Source: Halobacteria archaeon
Lineage (GTDB): Bacteria; Pseudomonadota; Gammaproteobacteria; UBA9214
Length of the DNA stretch: 5,911 nt
Reading direction: 5' to 3'
NCBI GenBank assembly: GCA_013041945.1
Contig: JABDRC010000286.1
Span: forward strand, 1 to 5,911
In this document: positions 1 to 5,509 of the stretch, one piece after another
How positions within the stretch are numbered: position 1 is the first letter of the stretch
How the letters are laid out: each line of letters begins with the position of its first letter
Translations under genes and position numbers: made by a program
The notes under the pieces: generated by a model
What the model was told of the DNA's origin: nothing
Databases searched by the model: none
What the model saw: only the letters and a program-made list of their open reading frames with translations

Positions 1-347
1 ATCAACTTGTAGCCGCTGGCCAGGCTGTCGAACAGTCCCGCGGCGGCGGCCGTGGTGGCATGCCGCTGCGACCTGGACATGGTGAGCTGCCGGATGTGCA
101 GGGGATCCACGGTCTCGAACAGCTGCAGCACGGTCGGCCGGTAGGCCTCGAGACAGTGAAACCGCACCTCCGTCTCGAGCTTCTGCTCGTTCAGCGCCGT
201 CAGTGCACCACTGACGAGGCGGACCGTTTCCACCACGTTCATCAGCGGCAGGTCGGACAACCAGGCCTGCAGGCGCGCCGGCTCGAGCTCTACCGTCGGA
301 TCGGTGTAGTCATGCTGTGCCGGCAACGATAAATTCAGCCTGTCCAT
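1..347 (-). CDS. Conserved hypothetical protein, N-terminal 115 residues (3' end outside window)
   Basis: This minus-strand frame opens with ATG at 347-345 and stays open to the left edge, so the C-terminus is missing. It begins MDRLNLSLPAQHDYTDP and has no signal peptide or membrane segment, so the visible part looks cytoplasmic. Residues about 25-80 look helical and rich in Leu, Glu and Arg, with the stretches LQAWLSDLPLMNVVETVRL, ALTALNEQKLE and CLEAYRPTVLQLFETV. This pattern (W-L-x2-LP-L-x-N, then AL-x2-LN, then LE-x2-RP-x-V) resembles, from memory, a gammaproteobacterial family of unknown function sometimes loosely labelled molecular chaperone; I cannot confirm that and give no function. 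The start lies 26 nt after the gspN stop. An AGGAA at 359-363 sits 11 nt before the ATG, which is slightly long for a ribosome binding site. The tight spacing suggests co-transcription with gspN, but it is not a recognised T2SS subunit. Confidence 0.8.
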   Translation of the reverse strand, partial: MDRLNLSLPAQHDYTDPTVELEPARLQAWLSDLPLMNVVETVRLVSGALTALNEQKLETEVRFHCLEAYRPTVLQLFETVDPLHIRQLTMSRSQRHATTAAAAGLFDSLASGYKL

Positions 348-373
348 GTCACTACAAATTCCTGTATGGCCGG

Positions 374-1120
374 CTAGAAACGACCGCTCGTCTTCAGCTG
401 ATATCCACCGGAGGAATGCGGCTGCATTGCGGCCGCGAGCAGTTCACGCGTATCGCTGCCGATGCCGGCCTCCGGGCGCAGCAACAGGTCCACTGTATAA
501 CGATTGCCGGGCTGCAGTAATATCTCGCCGGACAGTCCCAGCTCGCCGCCGCGGGTGACCGCCGCCACCAGCGTGTCTGCACGACTTTCCAGTGTCAGCC
601 CGATCTCGCCCAGCGGCAGGATCACCGGCGAATCGATGGCCGCATCGCTCCATGCCGCTGTCCCGGTCACGGCACGCAATTGTTCGCCGGCGACTTCAAA
701 GCTGTCCAGCACCAGGTTCAGCGAGCCGCTGGATTGTATGCTCACGGGCGAGAAGCGGTTGACCAGGCGGTCCGGCACCAGCTGCATGTCCAGCGCGTGA
801 CCGTGCACGTCACCGCCCGGGCGAATACCGATATTGACCTGCCCGCTGTTGTCCGGGTGGGAAAATTCGAGGTGATATTCCAGCCGCAGCAACAGCAGTG
901 CCAGCGGGCGAAAATGCCAGTCGATCCTGCCGAGATCGATGCCCTGATAAATTGCCCTGGAGGAATGACCGGAAAACACCGTGCCACTGACGTCACCCAG
1001 CTGCAGACCGGGCAGTGCCTCCTGCAGCGTACCGCGGACATAACCGGCCGGAAATCCTGCCACGAGAATCAGCAAATAGGCCGCCGCCCCGACAGCCAGG
1101 TAACGCCAGGCGGGTTTCAC
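374..1120 (-). CDS. gspN: Type II secretion system protein N (GspN)
   Basis: This 248-residue protein has the GspN family's layout and usual length of about 250 residues. A short basic N-terminus (MKPAWR) is followed by one membrane segment at about residues 7-28, then a large, probably periplasmic domain rich in beta-strand. The hallmark early block is visible: LQLGDVSGTVFSG at about 39-51, then DLGRIDWHFRPLALLLLRLEY at about 62-82. The family often has Trp where this protein has Phe49. GspN is an accessory inner-membrane T2SS component present in Klebsiella, Erwinia and Xanthomonas type systems but missing from several others; its precise role is unsettled. The start is GTG at 1120-1118. 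It overlaps the gspM stop by four bases (GTGA), and no clear Shine-Dalgarno sequence is seen, which suggests translation coupled to gspM. The stop is TAG at 376-374. Confidence 0.93.
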   Translation of the reverse strand: MKPAWRYLAVGAAAYLLILVAGFPAGYVRGTLQEALPGLQLGDVSGTVFSGHSSRAIYQGIDLGRIDWHFRPLALLLLRLEYHLEFSHPDNSGQVNIGIRPGGDVHGHALDMQLVPDRLVNRFSPVSIQSSGSLNLVLDSFEVAGEQLRAVTGTAAWSDAAIDSPVILPLGEIGLTLESRADTLVAAVTRGGELGLSGEILLQPGNRYTVDLLLRPEAGIGSDTRELLAAAMQPHSSGGYQLKTSGRF

Positions 1121-1608
1121 GTGCCGGGTGCCTGCAGCGTCAGGCGTGCATTGATCTTGCCGGCCACATCCGGTATCCGCTCCATCGTCGCAGTGTCTGT
1201 CTCAATGCCATAGCTGGTACTCAGCGTGGCGAGCCATTTCACGACCAGGTCGAACGAGGCATCCTCCAGCCACACGCGCACATTGCGGCTGCCCTCCGGT
1301 TCGACCCGCTTGAGGGACGGCCCGAGCCCGTTCGAACGCGCCGTACTGTCGGCCATGGCAAGCAGTGACTTGCCGCCGAGGCCGCGTGCCGCGGGGCCAC
1401 GCCGTTTCAGCTGCTGCAGCGTCTGCGCGCCCCCATCCACCCATGCGGCCGTGTCCCGCTGGGCGCTGACACGCGTCTTCATGGTGTCATAACCACCGGC
1501 CAGCGGCGCCCAGACCAGGGCATAGATGAGCAAGAGCACCAGCATGCCGGCACCGGCACCCACCATCATCTGCTCGCGCGAGCCCAGGCCCAGGAACCAT
1601 TCCTTCAT
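1117..1608 (-). CDS. gspM: Type II secretion system protein M (GspM)
   Basis: This 163-residue protein has the bitopic inner-membrane topology of GspM. It has a short cytoplasmic N-terminus (MKEWFLGLGSREQ), one transmembrane helix at about residues 14-34 ending in the typical VWAPL, a linker, and a periplasmic domain. The periplasmic core includes LLAMADSTARSNGLGPSLKRVEP (about 82-104) and VWLEDASFDLVVKWLATLSTSYGI (about 112-135), matching the family's ferredoxin-like fold with its characteristic F-x3-V-x-WL-x2-L segment. In known T2SSs, GspM pairs with GspL and stabilises the assembly platform that links the GspE ATPase to the pseudopilus. The ATG overlaps the gspL stop (ATGA at 1608-1605). 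GAGGG lies about 7 nt upstream, so the gene has its own ribosome binding site as well as likely coupling. The length is normal for the family. Confidence 0.96.
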   Translation of the reverse strand: MKEWFLGLGSREQMMVGAGAGMLVLLLIYALVWAPLAGGYDTMKTRVSAQRDTAAWVDGGAQTLQQLKRRGPAARGLGGKSLLAMADSTARSNGLGPSLKRVEPEGSRNVRVWLEDASFDLVVKWLATLSTSYGIETDTATMERIPDVAGKINARLTLQAPGT

Positions 1609-2822
1609 GTGTCCGCCCTCTGGATGCGCAGGCGTCCCTGCACGCGCTGATCCTTGCCCGTGGTCGCCGACTGGATCTCGACCTCAAGACCCCCGGTACC
1701 GGCCAGCGACTGCTTGATGGTGTCCAGCGATTGCAGGTTGTCGACCTTGATGTCGAGATCGAACCGGCCGGCCCGGAACGAGACACCGCCGATCTCCACG
1801 CCGGAGACATCCTTCAGCACGGCACCGGTCTTGCCCAGCAGCACGAGAAATCCGCCGCCCGACTTTCCGCCCTGCAGGCGGTCGAGTTCCTGCTGCATTT
1901 GCACGCGCGGATTGATCACCCGCTGGGTACCGGGCATGGCCTTGCGGAAGGTCTCCTCTATCCTTGCCTGCAACCGCTCGCTTTCCCTGCTGAGCCGGTA
2001 GTAGTCGATGCCCGTCACGAAAAAACTCACCAGCACGCCTGCCAGCAGCAGGGCGGCCGTCGCACGCCAGGGCTTCAGGACACGCGACCATTCCCCCGCG
2101 CGGCTGAAGTCACCCTGCAGGAGGTTGAGCGGCCTGGCGCCCAGTCCCTGCACGAAGATGCCCAGCGGGTTGGCCGTGAAGGTCTCGACGTTGACCTGGC
2201 CGTCGTAGTCGCTGGTATCCGGGGTCTGGCTGTCCTGGTTGACGTACATATGCACCAGCGGGGCAGGCTGGTCGTCCTCACGCGGCTGCGCAGCCAGCAG
2301 CACGCCGAGATTTTCACTGTCAACGGCAAAGCCGCCGGCCGCACCGGTCCTCACCAGGGCGATATCCCGGCTGACCAGCACGCTGATTTCACCCTCGTTG
2401 TAGGGGATGGTCAGGATTTCCGGGATCACCTGCTGCACATCGAGGCCGGCATCCGCGAGCATTTCCAGCAGAGACGCCAGGTATTCACGACTGATCACGG
2501 CGACCGGCCACTGTTCATCCGGGGCCTGCTCGCCGACGGCGAAGTGCAGTTGCTCCACCTCGTCACTCAACTGGTCCTCGAGCGCATAGGGCACCGCGCG
2601 CAGCAGCTTGCGGCGGTTGTGGCCCGGGATGCGGACCTGCGTCAGCAGGCAGTCGGTGCCGGGCACCAGCACCACGGCACGCAGCCCGGCGGCCTCTGCG
2701 GCGGCATTGCGCAATGAGCCGACATGGATACTGCCCTCCGGCACACCCTCCGGGCCCATCCGCAGCCAGCGCCACTTGTCCGCCGGGACTGAATCCGCCC
2801 TCAATAACAGCGTGTTACGCAT
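1605..2822 (-). CDS. gspL: Type II secretion system protein L (GspL)
   Basis: This 405-residue protein matches GspL in length and domain order. The cytoplasmic actin-like domain (about 1-245) contains the family signature RRKLLRAVPYALEDQL (about 70-85) and ends in the typical LNLLQGDFS (about 232-240). One transmembrane helix follows at about 254-272. The periplasmic part has a helical linker (ESERLQARIEETFRKA, about 280-295) and a ferredoxin-like C-terminal domain (about 320-403). GspL recruits the GspE ATPase on the cytoplasmic side and contacts GspM and the pseudopilins. The ATG at 2822-2820 is preceded by AGAAAGG ending 8 nt upstream, a good ribosome binding site. Unlike its neighbours, the gene does not touch the upstream gene: 163 bp separate it from gspK, and a candidate promoter lies there. 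The stop overlaps the gspM start. Confidence 0.97.
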   Translation of the reverse strand: MRNTLLLRADSVPADKWRWLRMGPEGVPEGSIHVGSLRNAAAEAAGLRAVVLVPGTDCLLTQVRIPGHNRRKLLRAVPYALEDQLSDEVEQLHFAVGEQAPDEQWPVAVISREYLASLLEMLADAGLDVQQVIPEILTIPYNEGEISVLVSRDIALVRTGAAGGFAVDSENLGVLLAAQPREDDQPAPLVHMYVNQDSQTPDTSDYDGQVNVETFTANPLGIFVQGLGARPLNLLQGDFSRAGEWSRVLKPWRATAALLLAGVLVSFFVTGIDYYRLSRESERLQARIEETFRKAMPGTQRVINPRVQMQQELDRLQGGKSGGGFLVLLGKTGAVLKDVSGVEIGGVSFRAGRFDLDIKVDNLQSLDTIKQSLAGTGGLEVEIQSATTGKDQRVQGRLRIQRADT

Positions 2823-2830
2823 TCTCGGGA

Positions 2831-2837
2831 CCTTTCT
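2831..2837 (-). promoter_or_regulatory. Ribosome binding site of gspL
   Basis: On the minus strand this reads AGAAAGG and ends 8 nt before the gspL ATG, with a further GGAG at 2839-2836. It is among the clearest Shine-Dalgarno-like sites in the window, which fits gspL being the first gene of a block that starts translation independently rather than by coupling. An upstream ATG at about 2841 is out of frame with gspL, so it does not compete as a start. Confidence 0.6.
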
Positions 2838-2851
2838 CCATCGTGGCGGCT

Positions 2852-2881
2852 ATCCTAGCAGATATCATCCCCTGATTTGTC
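2852..2881 (-). promoter_or_regulatory. Candidate extended -10 promoter for gspL-gspM-gspN
   Basis: The minus strand at 2860-2852 reads TGCTAGGAT, which fits the extended -10 pattern TG-n-TAnnnT with hexamer TAGGAT (4 of 6 bases match TATAAT). The region 18 nt upstream (GACAAA, 2881-2876) is only a weak -35, as is common for extended -10 promoters. Transcription would begin near 2845, giving a leader of about 22-25 nt that just covers the gspL ribosome binding site. The location in the only sizeable gap of the cluster supports a second promoter, but this is inferred from a short motif. Confidence 0.4.
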
Positions 2882-2930
2882 GGCGCGTGCCGCATAATCA
2901 TTACGTCCGGGCAAGCCGGGCGACTCCATG

Positions 2931-2965
2931 GATCCCGTCATTGCGAGGAACGCAGTGACGGGTTC
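2931..2965. repeat. REP-like palindromic hairpin element between gspK and gspL
   Basis: On the plus strand, arm CCCGTCATTGCG (2934-2945), loop AGGAA (2946-2950) and arm CGCAGTGACGGG (2951-2962) form a 12-bp stem with one T·G wobble. The pairing extends by two further pairs (positions 2931-2932 with 2964-2965) past one T-T mismatch. In the gspK-to-gspL transcript direction the same position is a C·A mismatch, so the hairpin is stronger when read from the opposite strand. The core GTCATTGCGAGGA resembles dispersed palindromic repeats seen between genes of many Gram-negative genomes (CGTCATTGCGAGnnnnG type); this resemblance is from memory. No T-run follows on either strand, so it is not a standard terminator, although it could attenuate transcription or protect mRNA ends. 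Confidence 0.7.
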
Positions 2966-2985
2966 AACATTGAATCAGCACCCGC

Positions 2986-3960
2986 CTACCCGGCGGCTGG
3001 CGGCGGTAACAGGTAGTGCCGGGCGCGCGTGCGCATGATCACCTGCGTTGCCTTATCCTCGCGGTGTATAAGACTCTGCAGTCGTGCCCGGCCGCCACCG
3101 ACGACCACGTCCGTCAGGACCAGGAACCATTCGCTCTGGACACTGACCTCGACCGGCAGCTGCAGCCCCGCCAGGGCATCCTCCGCCAGGAAATCGTTTA
3201 CTGTTTCATAGATCTGCTGTTCACGGGCCTCCACGAGGTCCTCGATTGCCCTGGCTTCGAGGTCCTCGTGCAGGGCAAGCAGGACCACGGGCGTGGCCGT
3301 GTTGACATTGATCTTCGTTGTCCGGGGTAGCGCGGTCACGTGCGGCGCCAGCAGTGCGATGACCTCGGCGGTGTAGCCCTGCACCAGGCGCAGTTCCGAG
3401 ATGTCGACCAGCCGCCGGTTGGCCGCCCGGTAGGGCGGGTCGGCCAGCAGGTAGTCCTCGTCCTCGACACCACCGGGAAAGGTCGCGTTGATATCGCTGT
3501 CGAGCCAGTCCAGCAGGGCCGTTGCCAGTGTCTGGTCGAGCCCCAGCCGTTCGAGCAGCTGCCGGTAGTAATCCAGGCCGGACTGGTCCATCGTGCCGGT
3601 ATCCGTGACCAGGTTGTTGACATTGAACCGGCCCTGCAGGTCATAGACCTCGCCGTCGACCAGGCCGCCCTCCACCGCGATCGGGGGCAGGGACGTCGCC
3701 CAGTCATCCTCGAATGAATCGACCTGGTTGTCACCGGCATCACGCCTGAGGATCACCTGCGCCCAGCTTTCCGCGGCCAGCGCATAGGCATAGGCCTGCT
3801 CCCCGTGCAACAGGTTGCCGGCGCGGCGCAGGTCGACATGCAGGCGCGTTGCCATCGCCACGGCGGCGGTCGTGGCCAGTGCGACCACCAGCAGCGCGGT
3901 GACCAGCGCGACGCCGCGCTCATGGCGGCAGGCCGTCGGGGTGTTGTGCACTTTACTCAT
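2986..3960 (-). CDS. gspK: Type II secretion system minor pseudopilin GspK
   Basis: This 324-residue protein matches GspK in length. The leader MSKVHNTPTACRHERG (1-16) precedes a Val at the predicted prepilin peptidase site, followed by the hydrophobic helix VALVTALLVVALATTAAVAMA. Mature residue 5 is Thr rather than Glu; this is the known hallmark of GspK among pseudopilins, not a defect. The large globular domain shows the family block WLDSDINATFPGGVEDEDYLLADPPYRAANR (about 152-182), rich in acidic residues where calcium is bound in known structures. It then has ISELRLVQGY (about 187-196) and KINVNTATPVVLLAL (about 216-230). GspK caps the pseudopilus tip with GspI and GspJ. Its ATG overlaps the gspJ stop (ATGA at 3960-3957). 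The stop is TAG at 2988-2986, after which the tight packing of the operon is interrupted. Confidence 0.97.
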   Translation of the reverse strand: MSKVHNTPTACRHERGVALVTALLVVALATTAAVAMATRLHVDLRRAGNLLHGEQAYAYALAAESWAQVILRRDAGDNQVDSFEDDWATSLPPIAVEGGLVDGEVYDLQGRFNVNNLVTDTGTMDQSGLDYYRQLLERLGLDQTLATALLDWLDSDINATFPGGVEDEDYLLADPPYRAANRRLVDISELRLVQGYTAEVIALLAPHVTALPRTTKINVNTATPVVLLALHEDLEARAIEDLVEAREQQIYETVNDFLAEDALAGLQLPVEVSVQSEWFLVLTDVVVGGGRARLQSLIHREDKATQVIMRTRARHYLLPPPAAG

Positions 3961-4592
3961 AGCGGCAACCGGAACAGCCAGACCAGTTCGCCCAGATGAT
4001 CGTGCTCCAGGGTCACCTCGACGACCTTCGGCAGCATGGACAGTTGTGCGGCAGGCTGGCCGCCGGGGACAGGCTGCGCACCGCCGGTATCATCCGGCGG
4101 CCAGTTTACAAGCCACTCATCATCGGTCGACAGATAACGGATCGACATGTCGCTGATCGCCGCGGTCAGCGGTTGCTGCAGCGGCAGGCTGTCCTGCGCC
4201 CGGTCCAGCACACGCCAGGTATAGCGCACCAGTTCATCGTCCTGGAAGGCATAGCCGACGCGCTGCAGACTGCTGCGGGGGCGTTGCAGCGGATTGCTCC
4301 AGCCGCCCCGGGTAAACTGCAGCTCCTCGCTGCCGTCCAGCGCCGGCAACCGGTTGCCGTATTCACTGCGCACCGGGCGCGGCACGATCTGCTCGATGTC
4401 GCGCTGCATGACCAGGTAGAGCTTCTGTAATTCACCCAGCCGGTCTGCCGCCTCATCCGTGCCGGCATGCTGGTCCAGCACGGATTTAAGTCCGCTATAG
4501 GACATCACCGACAGCAGGCCGAAGATAGCCAGCGCAATCAGCAGTTCCAGCAGGGTAAACCCGCTTGCCCGCCGGTGCGCGGATCCGTTCAC
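3957..4592 (-). CDS. gspJ: Type II secretion system minor pseudopilin GspJ
   Basis: This is a 211-residue protein when started at GTG 4592-4590, which overlaps the gspI stop as GTGA. That start gives an 11-residue leader (MNGSAHRRASG) directly before the class III cleavage site G-FTLLELLIALAIFGLL, with Glu at mature position 5. The reading frame continues upstream to about 4730, but that would bury the leader behind about 46 residues translated from inside gspI, so I reject the longer form. The globular domain has the GspJ-like stretches LGELQKLYLVMQRDIEQIVPRPVR (about 52-75), ELQFTRGGWSNPLQRPRSSLQRVGYAF (about 90-116) and LVRYTWRVLDRAQDS (about 121-135). GspJ joins GspI and GspK in the heterotrimer at the pseudopilus tip. 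There is no strong ribosome binding site beyond GGCGGG about 6 nt upstream, so coupling to gspI translation is likely. Confidence 0.95.
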   Translation of the reverse strand: MNGSAHRRASGFTLLELLIALAIFGLLSVMSYSGLKSVLDQHAGTDEAADRLGELQKLYLVMQRDIEQIVPRPVRSEYGNRLPALDGSEELQFTRGGWSNPLQRPRSSLQRVGYAFQDDELVRYTWRVLDRAQDSLPLQQPLTAAISDMSIRYLSTDDEWLVNWPPDDTGGAQPVPGGQPAAQLSMLPKVVEVTLEHDHLGELVWLFRLPL

Positions 4593-4966
4593 GAAGTGCC
4601 CGCCTGGCGCAGAAAACCGCTGAGGGTAGTCAGCGGACTCTCGCTGTCGCTGTCGGCCGGCCTGACTTCCACGTCGATGCGGCGCAATTCCGCCTCTTCC
4701 GTCTGCGAGATCGTGGCCAGCCAGTCCCACTCGCTGTGGCCCATCTCCATGGTGCCCTTGCGCTCACCGACACGCGGCCATTCACCGTTGACCTGGAATT
4801 CCACCAGCACATTGCGCGCGACCCAGTTTGCCAGGGTACGCGTCTGCAGGTGGGCGTGGCTGCCGGTAAAGTCGCTGCTCGCCTTGATGATCGCACCCAT
4901 GGCAACCGCCAGCACGGCCAGGGCGATCAGGATTTCCAGCAGTGTGAATCCGCGGTTGCCTTGCAT
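4589..4966 (-). CDS. gspI: Type II secretion system minor pseudopilin GspI
   Basis: This 125-residue protein has a very short leader (MQGNRG) and a class III N-terminus, FTLLEILIALAVLAVAMGAIIKA, with Glu at mature position 5. Its length and the following TLANWVARNVLVEFQVNGEWP stretch (about 44-64) are typical of GspI, as is the central DWLATISQTEEAELRRIDVEV (about 81-101). GspI is the nucleating minor pseudopilin that binds GspJ and GspK in the tip complex. Two starts are possible: ATG at 4966-4964, sharing one base with the gspH stop (TGATG), or GTG at 4969-4967, three bases earlier, giving the four-base GTGA overlap used elsewhere in this cluster. I list the ATG. The difference is one leader residue and does not change the mature protein. 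No good ribosome binding site is seen, so coupling to gspH is likely. Confidence 0.94.
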   Translation of the reverse strand: MQGNRGFTLLEILIALAVLAVAMGAIIKASSDFTGSHAHLQTRTLANWVARNVLVEFQVNGEWPRVGERKGTMEMGHSEWDWLATISQTEEAELRRIDVEVRPADSDSESPLTTLSGFLRQAGTS

Positions 4967-5502
4967 CACAATGTCTGTGCGCGCTCCATATTGATTTCAC
5001 CCATCACCGTGACGTCCAGGTGGAACTGCGCGGGACTCTGCCGCGATTCGAACACGGCGGTGAACGGCGTCACTTCCCCGCTGGAAAGAATGAACACCTG
5101 CGGCGTGACGGCATTCTCGTCGCTCTGCTGATCGGGGAATACGGGCGCATCGCCCTCGACCTGCAGCCGCACCTGCACCTCCGGCGGAAGGGTGTGGGCC
5201 CGCAGCAAGCGGTCATTTTCGGGTACCTGCCAGCCGGTTTCCTGCAGTTCCATGAACTCGTAGCCCTCACCGGTAAAGCGGATCGCCAGTTCCTGGCCGC
5301 GAATAACGGACTCGTCGGCGGCCAGCCTGATCAGTGTTTCCAGCCGGCGCGTTTCCTCTTCCATCATCTCGGCAATGTCGTCGCCGCCGAATGACAGCAT
5401 GGCAAACGTGAAAATAATCCCGACGAGGACCAGCACGACCATCAGTTCAAGCAGGGTGAAGCCTGCGGCAACGCCGGCAGGCACTGCCGGATGAGCACGC
5501 AT
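4966..5502 (-). CDS. gspH: Type II secretion system minor pseudopilin GspH
   Basis: This is a 178-residue protein started at ATG 5502-5500. Its 14-residue leader MRAHPAVPAGVAAG is followed by FTLLELMVVLVLVGIIFTFAML, a class III pilin N-terminus with Glu at mature position 5. Downstream, RRLETLIRLAADESVIRGQELAIRFTGEGYEFM (about 52-84) is the typical GspH stretch, where the helix runs into the first strand (LAADEA-x2-RG-x-E-x-G/A pattern). The C-terminal half (FILSSGEVTPFTAVFES, about 137-153) also fits the family. GspH is a minor pseudopilin placed between the tip trimer and the GspG shaft. The frame is open to about 5589, but the extra residues come from inside gspG and hide the leader, so the internal ATG is chosen. 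It starts 7 nt after the gspG stop without an evident Shine-Dalgarno sequence. Confidence 0.95.
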   Translation of the reverse strand: MRAHPAVPAGVAAGFTLLELMVVLVLVGIIFTFAMLSFGGDDIAEMMEEETRRLETLIRLAADESVIRGQELAIRFTGEGYEFMELQETGWQVPENDRLLRAHTLPPEVQVRLQVEGDAPVFPDQQSDENAVTPQVFILSSGEVTPFTAVFESRQSPAQFHLDVTVMGEINMERAQTL

Positions 5503-5509
5503 CAGGTGT

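Noticed and set aside
60..332. Plus-strand open frame of 90 codons at the left edge
   Set aside because: It is antisense to the better-supported minus-strand gene that starts at 347, and its His/Gln/Arg-rich composition is typical of a shadow frame.
1731..2717. Long open frame of 328 codons on the plus strand
   Set aside because: It lies wholly opposite gspL, whose family signatures are clear. High G+C coding DNA often leaves long open antisense frames, and the translation shows no recognisable domain or ribosome binding site.
2907..2920. CCGGG direct repeat flanking CAAG in the same gap
   Set aside because: Five-base repeats and a 4-bp self-complementary CCGG stem are expected by chance in this G+C-rich sequence.
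2934..2962. The gspK-gspL hairpin as a rho-independent terminator
   Set aside because: No run of T residues follows the stem on either strand, so intrinsic termination is not supported.
3895..3914. Missing Glu at mature position 5 of GspK as a possible defect
   Set aside because: Absence of Glu5 is a known family trait of GspK, which sits at the pseudopilus tip and has no preceding subunit to pair with.
3957..4730. Longer version of gspJ starting near 4730
   Set aside because: The additional N-terminal residues overlap gspI coding sequence and would bury the class III leader, preventing normal prepilin peptidase recognition. The GTG at 4592 gives a proper short leader and a GTGA overlap.
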